Assembly: GCA_016721195.1 (NCBI GenBank)
Contig: JADKIO010000008.1
Location: forward strand, 310,001 to 374,000
Source: Candidatus Geothrix skivensis
GTDB taxonomy: Bacteria > Acidobacteriota > Holophagae > Holophagales > Holophagaceae
Reading direction: 5' to 3'
DNA: 64,000 nt
Every line of letters begins with the position of its first letter. The stretch's first letter is position 1. The notes under the pieces were generated by a model. That model was not told where the DNA came from. It did no database searches and was given only the letters and a program-made list of their open reading frames with translations. Shown here in pieces: positions 7,815 to 17,050 of the stretch. The position numbers were made by a program, and so were the translations under genes.

Positions 7815-9629
7815 ATGGCCCAGATCCTTGCCGACCGTCGCGACATCGACTTCGTCCTCCACGAACAGCTGAAGGTCGAGGACCTCGCGAAGCACGAAGC
7901 TTTCGCCGACTTCAACCGCAAGGCCATCGACCTCATCGTCAACGAGGCCAGGAACCTGGCCGTGAAGGAGATCCTGCCCACCCAGGTGGACGGCGACCGC
8001 ATCGGCGCCCACTTCGCCAATGGCGCCGTGACCATGCCCGCCTCCTTCCACAGGGCCTGGAAGGCCCTGAAGGAAGGCGAGTGGCTGGCCATGACCGACG
8101 ATCCCGATTGGGGCGGCCAGGGCATGCCCCACACGGTGGCCTCCGCGGCCACGGACTACCTCATGGGCGCCAACTTCGCCTTCATGCTGACCGCCGGACT
8201 CACCCACGGCGCCGGCAAGCTGGTGGAGAAGCTGGGCACGGCCAATCAGAAGAAGCTCTACCTCAGGAAGCTCTACAGCGGCGAGTGGGGCGGCACCATG
8301 CTCCTCACCGAAGCCGAAGCCGGCTCCGATGTGGGCGCCCTGGCCGCCACGGCGAGCCTGAATCCGGATGGCACCTATTCCATCACCGGCAACAAGATCT
8401 TCATCTCGGCCGGCGAGCACGATTTGGTCCCGAACATCATCCACCCGGTGCTGGCCCGCATCGAGGGCGCTCCAGCCGGCACCGGCGGCATCTCCATGTT
8501 CCTGGTGCCCAAGTTCCGCGTGAACGACGACGGCAGCCTGGGCGAGTTCAACGACGTGGTCTGCACGGGCCTCGAGGAGAAGATGGGCATCCACGGCAAT
8601 GCCACCTGCTCCCTCGCCCTGGGCAGCAAGGGGCAGTGCATCGGCACCCTGCTGGGCGAGCCCAACAAGGGCATGCGGGGCATGTTCATGATGATGAACG
8701 AAGCCCGGCTCATGGTGGGCAGCGAGGGCCTGGCCTGCGCCAGCGCCTCCTACCTCTACGCCGTGAACTACGCCCGCACCCGCGCCCAGGGCCGCCACCT
8801 CCTGAAGGGCGCGGACAAGAGCGCCCCGTCGGTGACCATCATCCAGCACCCGGATGTGCGCCGCATGCTCCTGACCATGAAGGTCTACGTGGAGGGCATG
8901 CGCAGCCTTGGATACTTCATCTCCTTCTGCATGGACCGCAACCACCTCGCCACCGCCCCAGAGGACAAGGCCCGGGCCCAGGCCCTGGTGGATCTGCTGA
9001 TCCCCATTGCCAAGGGCTATGTGACGGAGCGGGCCTTCGACGTCTGCAGCCTGGGCGTCCAGGTCTATGGGGGTTACGGCTACATCCGGGAGTACCCGGT
9101 GGAGCAGCTGCTCCGGGATGTCCGCATCACCAGCATCTATGAAGGGACCAACGGCATCCAGGCCATGGACCTCATCGGTCGCAAGCTCAGCCAGAACAAC
9201 GGCCAGGCGATCCAGGACCTCTTCGCGAACGTCCGCACGGCCATCTCCACCGCCCAGGGGCTGGAACGCACCGCCCCCATCGCCGCGCGTCTGGCCGCAG
9301 CCCTGGCCCGCCTCGAGACCACGGCGGCCCACATGACCAGCACCATGCAGACGGATCCCATGACGGGCTCCGCCCACGCCTTCAGTTTCATGGAGGCTGT
9401 GGGCGACATGGTCATGGGCTGGATGCTCCTGTGGCGCGCGAACATCGCCGCCGCGGCCCTCCGGGCCGGTGCCAAGGAGAAGGACAACGCCTTCTACGAG
9501 GGCCAGATCATGAGTGCCGAATTCTTCAGCCGCAACATGCTGCCCGTGACCCTGGGCCGCATGGAATCGATCCTGGGCGCCAGCAGCATCGCCAACGACA
9601 TTTCCGAAGACGCCTTCGGCGGCAGGTAG
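7815..9629 (+). CDS. Acyl-CoA dehydrogenase, long form with C-terminal extra domain
   Basis: An FAD enzyme of 604 residues, about 200 longer than short-chain Bcd, with an acyl-CoA dehydrogenase core and a helical C-terminal domain as in the FadE5 group. Motifs: LLTEAEAGSDVGAL in the FAD/substrate region, GYGYIREYPVEQLLRD near the C-terminal helices, and the presumed catalytic base Glu443 in SIYEGTNGIQAMDL. It sits directly before an ETF-oxidising membrane protein and etfBA, so its electrons almost certainly pass through ETF to quinone. The chain length cannot be told from sequence; the crotonyl-CoA context suggests butyryl-CoA, but longer acyl-CoAs are possible. Start supported by GGAG ten bases upstream. 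Confidence 0.85.
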   Translation: MAQILADRRDIDFVLHEQLKVEDLAKHEAFADFNRKAIDLIVNEARNLAVKEILPTQVDGDRIGAHFANGAVTMPASFHRAWKALKEGEWLAMTDDPDWGGQGMPHTVASAATDYLMGANFAFMLTAGLTHGAGKLVEKLGTANQKKLYLRKLYSGEWGGTMLLTEAEAGSDVGALAATASLNPDGTYSITGNKIFISAGEHDLVPNIIHPVLARIEGAPAGTGGISMFLVPKFRVNDDGSLGEFNDVVCTGLEEKMGIHGNATCSLALGSKGQCIGTLLGEPNKGMRGMFMMMNEARLMVGSEGLACASASYLYAVNYARTRAQGRHLLKGADKSAPSVTIIQHPDVRRMLLTMKVYVEGMRSLGYFISFCMDRNHLATAPEDKARAQALVDLLIPIAKGYVTERAFDVCSLGVQVYGGYGYIREYPVEQLLRDVRITSIYEGTNGIQAMDLIGRKLSQNNGQAIQDLFANVRTAISTAQGLERTAPIAARLAAALARLETTAAHMTSTMQTDPMTGSAHAFSFMEAVGDMVMGWMLLWRANIAAAALRAGAKEKDNAFYEGQIMSAEFFSRNMLPVTLGRMESILGASSIANDISEDAFGGR

Positions 9630-9654
9630 CCCGCCCGCATTCACGGAGATCGTC

Positions 9655-11709
9655 ATGCCTGCCCTGCCCTTTTCCCCCGCCTCTGCTGTGGTGGCCGGGG
9701 TTCCCGCCCGCCTGCTGTTCCTGTTGATCCCCCTGGCGGGCCTGGCCTGCTTCAGCTGGATGATGGTGCGCCGGGTGGCGCCCCTCCTCAAGGCCGCCCC
9801 GGATCCGCGCTTCGACAACATCTGGGAGCGCACCATCCTGGTGCTCAAGGTCTGGCTGGCCCAGTGGCGCCACCCGCGCTACATGCTGGCCGGTGTCCTG
9901 CACATCGTCCTGTTCCTGGGTTTCCTGGTCCTGGGCCTGCGCTCCTTCCAGCTGGTCTTCCTGGGCTTCATGGAGACCTTCACCCTGCCCGGGTTCGGGG
10001 GCCCCCTGGGCGCGGTCTACAACGTCGCCAAGGACTACGCCGCCACCGCCGTGTTCCTGTCGGTGGTGGTGCTGGCCTACCGGCGCGGCATCGTGCGGCC
10101 CGCCCGCTACGCCGTGCCCCGGGAGCTGGGCAAGGACCACACGGGGGAGGCCATCCTGGTGCTGGGCCTCATCGCCACCCTGCTGCTGTCGGAAAGCGCC
10201 TTCGAAGGCAGCCTCCTGGCGGCAGGCGGCCATGGCAGCGCGGCCCCGCTCACCCTGGCCTGGGCCTGCCAGCACCTGCTGGCCGGGCTGAGCCTGCCCG
10301 TGCTGGCCCAGGTGAACCTGGCGAGCTACGCCATCCACGACCTGACCTTCTTCTACTTCCTGTGCCTGCTGCCCGTGGGCAAGCACTTCCACGTCATCAC
10401 GTCCCTTTTCAACGTCGCCTTCATGCGCCTTCGGCCAGGGAACGTGAAGCCCGTGCAGCACGGTGTGGACGACAAGGGCCTGGACGAGTTGAAGTCCTTC
10501 GGCGTGAAGACCCTCGAAGACTTCACCTGGAAGCACCTGCTGGACTTCTACAGCTGCGCCGACTGCGGCCGCTGCTCCGACCAGTGCCCCGCCAACCGCG
10601 TGAAGCGCCCCCTCTCGCCCCGCTTCATCAGCATCAAGGGCCGCGATCACACCTACCAGCGCTACCCCCTCTTCGGTGCGAGCAAGGCCAAGGCCGAGCC
10701 CCTCATCGGTGGCATCTACAGCGAAGACGAGATCTGGTCCTGCACCACCTGTGGCGCCTGCGAAGAGGAATGCCCCATCGGCATCGAGTACATCGACAAG
10801 ATCGTGGACCTGCGGCGCGGCATGGTGGATGAAGGCATGGTGCCCCAGTCCCTGCAGAAGCCCCTCAGCGCCCTGGCAAAACGGGGCAACCCCTGGGGCA
10901 AGCTGGAGAAGAAGCGGGCCGACTGGGCCGCCGGCGTGGGCGAGGGTTTCGAGGTGAAGCTGGCCGAAAAGGGCGACAGCGCCGAGGCCCTCTACTTCGT
11001 CGACAGCATGACCTCCTACGACGACCGCATGCAGAAGATCGCCCAGAGCACCGCCCGCATCCTCCACAAGGCCGACGTGGACTTCCTGGCCCTGGGCAAG
11101 GAGGAGAAGGACAGCGGCCACGAGGTGCGGCGCTACGGCGAGGAGATGCTCTTCCAGAGCCTGAAGGAGCAGAACACCGAGGCCATCCTGGAAACCCGGG
11201 CCAGGCGCATCATCACCAGCGATCCCCACGCCTACAACGCCCTGAAGAACGACTACGCGGGACTACCACCGGTCGAACACGTCAGCGAAGTCATCGCCGC
11301 GGGCGTGGAAAGCGGCAAGCTGAAGTTCAATCCCCTGGCCGATACCACTCGCACCTACACCTACCACGACCCCTGCTACCTGGGCCGTCACAACGGCCTG
11401 TACGAGGCGCCCCGCGTGGCCATGGACGCCATCCCCGGCATCCGGCGGGTGGAGATGGAAGGCGCCTGCCACGACCGCTCCTTCTGCTGCGGGGGCGGCG
11501 GCCTGGGCCTCTTCTTCGAGCCCGAGGAGGAGCAGCGCATGGGCGTGGTCCGGATCCACATGGCCAGGGAAGCGGGTGCCAGCGTGATCGTCACCGCTTG
11601 CCCCTTCTGCCTCACCAACCTGGAAGACGCCATCAAGGTGGCGGGCCTCGAAGGCCAGATGGAAGCCATAGACCTGTGCGAACTGGTCGACGCACAACTG
11701 CAGCACTGA
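9655..11709 (+). CDS. Membrane ETF:menaquinone oxidoreductase-like FeS protein (HdrD-like, CCG domains)
   Basis: Has 684 residues. The N-terminal ~260 form several membrane helices resembling a haem-b quinone module. A soluble part follows with two 4Fe-4S motifs: Cys301 onward (CADCGRCSDQCP) and Cys363 onward (CTTCGACEEECP). The C-terminus holds CCG-type cluster motifs (HDPCYLGRHN, CCGGGG, ACPFC) as in HdrD/HdrB. This layout matches the proteins proposed to link ETF to (methyl)menaquinone in Geobacter and syntrophs (EMO). It lies between the acyl-CoA dehydrogenase and etfBA, which supports that role. Electron flow may be reversible. Start: GGAG before ATG 9655, 25 bases after the previous gene. 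Confidence 0.85.
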   Translation: MPALPFSPASAVVAGVPARLLFLLIPLAGLACFSWMMVRRVAPLLKAAPDPRFDNIWERTILVLKVWLAQWRHPRYMLAGVLHIVLFLGFLVLGLRSFQLVFLGFMETFTLPGFGGPLGAVYNVAKDYAATAVFLSVVVLAYRRGIVRPARYAVPRELGKDHTGEAILVLGLIATLLLSESAFEGSLLAAGGHGSAAPLTLAWACQHLLAGLSLPVLAQVNLASYAIHDLTFFYFLCLLPVGKHFHVITSLFNVAFMRLRPGNVKPVQHGVDDKGLDELKSFGVKTLEDFTWKHLLDFYSCADCGRCSDQCPANRVKRPLSPRFISIKGRDHTYQRYPLFGASKAKAEPLIGGIYSEDEIWSCTTCGACEEECPIGIEYIDKIVDLRRGMVDEGMVPQSLQKPLSALAKRGNPWGKLEKKRADWAAGVGEGFEVKLAEKGDSAEALYFVDSMTSYDDRMQKIAQSTARILHKADVDFLALGKEEKDSGHEVRRYGEEMLFQSLKEQNTEAILETRARRIITSDPHAYNALKNDYAGLPPVEHVSEVIAAGVESGKLKFNPLADTTRTYTYHDPCYLGRHNGLYEAPRVAMDAIPGIRRVEMEGACHDRSFCCGGGGLGLFFEPEEEQRMGVVRIHMAREAGASVIVTACPFCLTNLEDAIKVAGLEGQMEAIDLCELVDAQLQH

Positions 11710-11714
11710 CCTGA

Positions 11715-11776
11715 TCCGGGGGAGGACCGCCTGCTCGCAGTCGCTCGCGATGTCCCCCCCAGGACCCCCCCCACGC
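11715..11776. repeat. Degenerate copy of a dispersed hairpin-forming intergenic repeat
   Basis: In the 121-bp gap between the membrane oxidoreductase and etfB, TCCGGGGG (11715-11722) is followed by GCTCGCAGTCGCTCGCG and then a C-rich arm (11754-11776) containing AGGACCCCC and ACGC. The same order of blocks occurs twice at 51.55-51.78 kb. The G-rich and C-rich arms can pair. Confidence 0.4.
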
Positions 11777-11830
11777 GGTGACTGAGCGAAGCCCACCCAC
11801 CGCATCCGATTCAACCAAAGGAGAGCACCT

Positions 11831-12619
11831 ATGGAGATCCTTGTCTGTGTGAAACGCGTTCCCGACTCGGCGGAGAACGAGATCAACGTGGCCGCTGGCG
11901 GCGCTGACATCTGCCGTGAGGATCTGGTCTATGCAGTGAACGAGTGGGACAACTACGCCGTGGAAGAGGCCATCCAGATCGTGGAGCGCGAAGGCGGCTC
12001 CGTCACGGTGGTTGCCCTCGGCGACGCCGAAATCGAGGAGAGTGTCCGGCGCGAGATGGCCATGGGGGCCGAGCAGGGCCTCATGCTGGTGGACGCCGGT
12101 TTCGCCGGTTCCGACGGCCTGGGCGTGGCCACCATCCTGAAGGCCGCTGCGCAGAAGAAGCGCTACGACCTCATCCTCACGGGCGCCCAGGCCGAGGACG
12201 GCGCCGCCCAGGTGGGAGGCATGCTGGCGGCCCTGCTGGACCATCCCTACGCCTCGCTGGTGAACAAGGTCGACGTGAACGGCCAGACCCTGCGCATCGG
12301 TCGCGAGATCGAGGGCGGCAGCCAGGAACTCAGCGACATCGACCTGCCCTGCGTGCTCTCCATCCAGACCGGCATCAACGAGCCACGCTACGTGGGCCTT
12401 CGCGGCATCCGCAAGGTGGCCTCCGTGGAGATCCCCGTGCTGAATGGCGCCGACCTTGGGGTGGATCTTGCGTCGGTGGGCAAGGCAGCCGCCAAGGTCC
12501 GGCGCGTGGACTACTTCGTGCCGGTGGTCAGTGCAGGTGCCGAAATGCTCACGGGCAGCACCAAAGAGGTGGCCGCCCAGCTGGTGGAACTGCTCAAGGC
12601 CAAGGGAGGGCTCAACTGA
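11831..12619 (+). CDS. etfB: Electron transfer flavoprotein, beta subunit
   Basis: Small ETF subunit of 262 residues. It shows the N-terminal VCVKRVPDSAEN start, the AVNEWDNYAVEEA motif and the AMP-contacting region LTGAQAEDGAAQVGGMLAALL. It carries electrons between acyl-CoA dehydrogenases and the membrane oxidoreductase. AAAGGAG stands eight bases before ATG 11831. The stop overlaps the etfA start by one base (TGATG). I see nothing pointing to the electron-bifurcating ETF variant, but sequence inspection alone cannot exclude it; the EMO-like neighbour argues for the quinone-linked type. Confidence 0.93.
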   Translation: MEILVCVKRVPDSAENEINVAAGGADICREDLVYAVNEWDNYAVEEAIQIVEREGGSVTVVALGDAEIEESVRREMAMGAEQGLMLVDAGFAGSDGLGVATILKAAAQKKRYDLILTGAQAEDGAAQVGGMLAALLDHPYASLVNKVDVNGQTLRIGREIEGGSQELSDIDLPCVLSIQTGINEPRYVGLRGIRKVASVEIPVLNGADLGVDLASVGKAAAKVRRVDYFVPVVSAGAEMLTGSTKEVAAQLVELLKAKGGLN

Positions 12620-13593
12620 TGGCGACCCAGGTTTTCGTACTCATCCCCCACGCCGCCGGCAAGGCCGACGACGCCGCCCTTGAACTGCTCAGCGCCGCCC
12701 GGGCCATGTTCCCCGGGGTGACTCCCACGGCTCTCGTCCTCGGTGCGGGCGCCGATCAGACCGCCGTGGCCCAGGAAGCGGCCGCGGCCTACCCCGAAGT
12801 CTGGGGCTTCAGCCAGGAGGTCCTCGCCTACCCCAATGCCGAGTTGATCCGCCCCCTCCTCCTGAAGATCCTGCCCGCAGGCGCCGTGGTGCTGCTGCCC
12901 CACAGCACGCTGGGCATCGATCTGGGACCGGGCCTCTCCGTGAAGTTGGGTGCCGCCTACCTGCCGGACGTGGTGGGCTTCGATGGCATCGATGGCTCCC
13001 TCCTCAAGGTGGTCCGCCAGGAATTCTCGGGCCAGGTGAGCGCCCATGTGCAGGCCGATATCGTCAAGGGTGCCGTCATCACCGTGCGCTCGGGCGCCTT
13101 CCAGCCCGCCCAGCCGGGCCCCGCTGCGGGCACCGTGGTCGACAAGTCCGCCGAAGCCGCGGGCCTCACCGCCCGACGCCGATTCGTGGAAGTGGTGCAG
13201 GCCGAAGCGGGTGATGTGGATATCACCCGCGAGGATGTGCTGGTGGCCGTGGGGCGCGGCATCGGCGAGCAGGACAACCTGTCTCTCGTGGACGAGCTGG
13301 CGGAAGCCATGGGCGCCACCGTGTGCTGCTCCCGACCCATCGTGGACGCCAAGTGGCTGGACAAGGGTCGCCAGGTGGGCACCTCGGGAGCGACCGTCAA
13401 GCCCAAGGTCTACCTGGCCCTGGGCATCAGCGGCGCCTTCCAGCACCTGGGTGGGCTGAAGGGCAGCCCTTTCGTCGTGGCCGTGAACAAGAACCCCAAG
13501 GCCCCCATTTTTCAGGCGGCCCAGGTGGGGGTCGTGGGCGACCTGATGGAACTGCTGCCGGAGCTCACGCAACAGATCCAGAAAGCCCGCTAG
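12619..13593 (+). CDS. etfA: Electron transfer flavoprotein, alpha subunit
   Basis: FAD-binding ETF subunit of 324 residues. The C-terminal FAD domain is clear: GRQVGTSGATVKPKVYLALG, then GISGAFQHLGG, AVNKNPKAPIFQAA and VVGDLMELLPEL. The N-terminal half is less conserved, as usual. The start ATG shares its A with the etfB stop. A strong terminator follows 38 bases downstream, marking the end of the metabolic block that begins at abfD. Confidence 0.93.
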   Translation: MATQVFVLIPHAAGKADDAALELLSAARAMFPGVTPTALVLGAGADQTAVAQEAAAAYPEVWGFSQEVLAYPNAELIRPLLLKILPAGAVVLLPHSTLGIDLGPGLSVKLGAAYLPDVVGFDGIDGSLLKVVRQEFSGQVSAHVQADIVKGAVITVRSGAFQPAQPGPAAGTVVDKSAEAAGLTARRRFVEVVQAEAGDVDITREDVLVAVGRGIGEQDNLSLVDELAEAMGATVCCSRPIVDAKWLDKGRQVGTSGATVKPKVYLALGISGAFQHLGGLKGSPFVVAVNKNPKAPIFQAAQVGVVGDLMELLPELTQQIQKAR

Positions 13594-13631
13594 GCAGATA
13601 CTCGTTTCCTCCTCTGGACCCGGCATCGAGG

Positions 13632-13664
13632 CCAGGGCCCGGCAGATGCCGGGCCCTGGTGTTT
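13632..13664 (+). terminator. Rho-independent terminator after etfA
   Basis: CCAGGGCCCGGC (13632-13643), loop AGAT, GCCGGGCCCTGG (13648-13659), then TGTTT. A perfect 12-bp stem. It probably also limits read-through from the opposing NFACT gene. Confidence 0.8.
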
Positions 13665-13694
13665 CAGTCCCACCCAAGAAAGGTCAGATGGGGT

Positions 13695-13937
<243 letters not shown>

Positions 13938-15501
13938 TTGAGGATCACCTTTCCGGGCGCGAATCCTCTCGGCTTGCTGATATCGGCGATGCGGGCCATG
14001 TGGACTTCCACCTTGCCGCCGTCCCGGGCCTTGCTGTGGTAGGCGGCCAGCTCCGCAGCCCGCTCCAGGACATGCCGTGGCAGCTCGCTCAGCTTGTCGG
14101 GGTTGCGGAGCACCACGTGGGAGCCGGGCACGCTGGCCACGTGGAACCAGAAGTCCAGGTTGTCGGCGACCTTGAAGGTGAGCTGGTCGTTCTCCGCATC
14201 CCCCTTGCCGATGAGCACCTCGAAGCCATCGATCATGACGCTGCGGAAGGCCGTGCCCTTGCCATCCTTCCGCTTCCCCTCGCCGCCCTGCATGCGCGTC
14301 GTCCCCTTCCCTTTCGAGGCGCCCGGCGCCCCGCCCTTCCCTCTCGGTTGTCGCGCAGGGGGCAGCTCCGGCGCAAGGAATTCCGCTTCCTGGGCCGCCC
14401 GCTTCACCCAGGCCGCCCGCTCCCGGACCAGCTCGGCCTCCAGCTCCGCCACCCGGGCCAGCCCCCGCTCCGCCTTCTTGGCGGCGGTGAACCAGACCTG
14501 CACGGCTTCCTCCGCGGCGCTCCCCTCCGGCAGCGGCAGGCGCGTGCCGTCCAGCAGCATCACCTCCCGGGTGGCGCCCTTGAGCCGGTAGAGCTCGGCA
14601 GAGACCTGTCGCGCCGCGGCCTTCAGGGGAGCTGGGCCGCATGCTTCGCCCGGTCCCGCTCCAGCGCCTGGCCGAGCCGATCCAGCCGCGCGGACTCCGT
14701 CTGGCGCCGACGCTCGGCTGCTGCTTGGGCGGGGGCCAGGATCAAGGTGGCCGCCCTGCCCTCGGACCAGGCACGGTGCCGCGTCAGCAGATCCCCCTCG
14801 CCCTCCAGCACCTCCGGCTCCTCGCCGGCCAGGGCGGCCTCCAGGCACTCCCCCCAGCGCTCGCGCCACCGCCGCAGGGGCGGGGGCTCTTCGGTGGGCA
14901 GTGGGGCGGTGGCGGGGAAGGGAACGCCCAGACCCAGCCGCGGCACCTGCACATCGAGGCCATCCATGCGGAGGCCCGGCCGCCCCGGAATGGCCTGGAA
15001 GGCCAGCCGCAGGGTCTCCAGCCGGCCCGTGATGGCCCGTCTCTGGAAGACGAAGCCCAGCCACCGCTCCCGGGGGTCCCCCTCCACCGCCCGCAGGCGG
15101 GCGCCCTGGAGCCAGGGCCCCCAGAGCTTTGCGCTGTCCTTCGGGGCCTCAGCCTGCAGCCGCTTCCAGGCCGGATGGTCCGTGCCCAGGAGCCAGAACT
15201 CCGGCTGGGGCTGAAGCAGGAGGACCCAGCCCTCCTGCAGCCTCCGCCCGGCCCAGCGGAGGCCCAGGGCCCGCCCCGAGGCCCAGAGCCCGTCGACGGG
15301 CAGCTCTGCCCGTTCCCGCAGCCAAGCCCGCGCAAGCGCGAGCAGCAGAGGCGCCTCCATGCCTAGCCCTGGTCCCGGTTCATATTCTCGGCCCTTGTCC
15401 TTTTCTGTTCCAACCAGTCATGATGAGGCGTTCTCCCCGTCCCAGCATCCCACGGACCGGACCATGGCCGCGGGGTTCCGGAACACCTGCCGCAGTCTCG
15501 C

Positions 15502-16980
15502 ATGACCCGAAACATGGAACCCATGACCCATCCCGCGCCGAAGGGCCCCCAGCCGCTCCAGGTCCTCCTGGTGGATGACAATCCCATTCAGCTGAGCCTC
15601 CTCCGGCACCTTTTCCAGCGCCACGGGCACATGACCATCGAGGCCCGGAACGGGGCCGAGGCCTTGATCGTGCTGGCGACGGAATTCCCCGACGTGGTGG
15701 TGAGCGACTGCGTCATGCCCCTGCTGGATGGCTACCAGTTCTGCCGCCTCGTGAAGGATGACCGGGCCACCCGCCACCTGCCCGTGCTGCTCCTCACCGC
15801 CCAGGGCACCGGCCTTGCCCGCTTCTGGGCCAAGACCTGCGGGGCCGACCGGTTCCTGGTGAAGGGCCGGGACCTCGACCATGTGGTGGAGGTGGCGGCC
15901 GCCCTGGCGGCGCAGAGCTCCAAGCCGCGCGCGGCCCATGCCGTGCCCAGGCTGGCCCAGGAGAACTTCGGCGTCGATGCCATCCAGCACCGGCTGGCCC
16001 AGGCGCTGGAACAGCGCCTCATCGAAACGGCCCTGCGGGATTCCATCGCCCGGCTTTACACGGCGGACCACGACACGCCGCGGCTCATCCAGGGCTTCAT
16101 CGAGATCCTGCAGGAGCTGATCCTCCCGGGCGCCCTGCTGGTGGCCTACCTGGGCGAGGAGGGTCTCTGGTGCAAGGGTGTGCACGGCTCCTCCGCCAGC
16201 CCCGAGGACCTGCTGGAGCTGGAGCAGTCCGTGGCCAAGCAGGGCCTCTTCCAGTCGGCACCCAGCTGCCAGTGGCACCCGGCTTCCGCAGACGACGAGC
16301 GTCGGCGCACCCTCCGCGATCCGATCATGCGCGTCTTCCCCGCCACCACCCCGGGCTATCCGGTGGTGGGATCCCTGGCCTTCGTCACCGAGCGCCGCTC
16401 CGCCGAGGACTACGAACGCCTGTTCGAGATCGCCGCCGAGGAGCTGGGCCGGCTGCTCAGCCTCGAAGACTCCCGCCTGCGCATCTACCACCAGGCCATC
16501 CGGGATCCCCTGACGGGCCTCTTCAACCGCAAGCACATCCTCGACATGCTGGGCATGGAGCTGGATCAGTGCGGGCGCTTCCACCAGGGGCTGTCCGTCA
16601 TGCTGGTGGACCTGGACCACTTCAAGGCCGTCAACGACCGCTTCGGCCACGCGGTGGGCGATCAGGTGCTCAGCGTCCTCGCCCAGCGCATGGTCTTCGG
16701 CCTGCGCAAGGTGGATCAGCTGGGGCGCATCGGCGGCGAGGAGTTCCTGGCCTACTGCCCCCAGACGGACCTGGAGGGCGTCCGCGCCATGGCCGAGCGC
16801 CTGCGGGAATCCGTGGCCGTGGACCCCATTCCCGGACTGCCCGTCAATGACCGCGTGACCCTGAGCATCGGCCTCGCCACCTGGGAAGCCGGGGACGATT
16901 CCATCGAGCACATGCTCTCCCGCGCCGACAAGGCCCTCTACCGGGCCAAGGCCGAAGGCCGGAACCGCGTCGTCGGTTGA
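15502..16980 (+). CDS. Response regulator diguanylate cyclase (REC - GAF-like - GGDEF)
   Basis: Has 492 residues. A REC domain (about 18-135) has acidic pair Asp25/Asp26 and phospho-acceptor Asp69 (VVSDCVMP). The middle ~200 residues look like a GAF-type sensor. The GGDEF domain (about 330-490) has an intact active site GGEEF at 411-415 and an inhibitory I-site RKVD at 402-405, so it should make c-di-GMP with product feedback. No histidine kinase is adjacent. The start among three nearby ATGs (15502, 15514, 15523) is uncertain because none has a clear ribosome-binding site. Confidence 0.88.
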   Translation: MTRNMEPMTHPAPKGPQPLQVLLVDDNPIQLSLLRHLFQRHGHMTIEARNGAEALIVLATEFPDVVVSDCVMPLLDGYQFCRLVKDDRATRHLPVLLLTAQGTGLARFWAKTCGADRFLVKGRDLDHVVEVAAALAAQSSKPRAAHAVPRLAQENFGVDAIQHRLAQALEQRLIETALRDSIARLYTADHDTPRLIQGFIEILQELILPGALLVAYLGEEGLWCKGVHGSSASPEDLLELEQSVAKQGLFQSAPSCQWHPASADDERRRTLRDPIMRVFPATTPGYPVVGSLAFVTERRSAEDYERLFEIAAEELGRLLSLEDSRLRIYHQAIRDPLTGLFNRKHILDMLGMELDQCGRFHQGLSVMLVDLDHFKAVNDRFGHAVGDQVLSVLAQRMVFGLRKVDQLGRIGGEEFLAYCPQTDLEGVRAMAERLRESVAVDPIPGLPVNDRVTLSIGLATWEAGDDSIEHMLSRADKALYRAKAEGRNRVVG

Positions 16981-16994
16981 GCCCGGGTTGGGCC

Positions 16995-17024
16995 TTGACA
17001 GTCCGGGGGCCAGGGCTGCATGAT
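16995..17024 (+). promoter_or_regulatory. Promoter of the DUF2339/DUF3999 pair
   Basis: A perfect -35 TTGACA (16995-17000), 18-bp spacer and CATGAT (17019-17024; four of six). It lies 14 bases after the diguanylate cyclase stop and 27 before the next ATG, so the leader would be very short. Confidence 0.5.
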
Positions 17025-17025
17025 C

Positions 17026-17043
17026 CCATACGCACCCGTATGG
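17026..17043. promoter_or_regulatory. Palindrome CCATACG-CACC-CGTATGG after the -10
   Basis: A perfect 7+7 inverted repeat over the expected transcription start. A longer palindrome with the same CCATACG...CGTATGG core occurs upstream of serS at 57285-57313. It could be a repressor site. Confidence 0.4.
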
Positions 17044-17050
17044 AGTCAGC

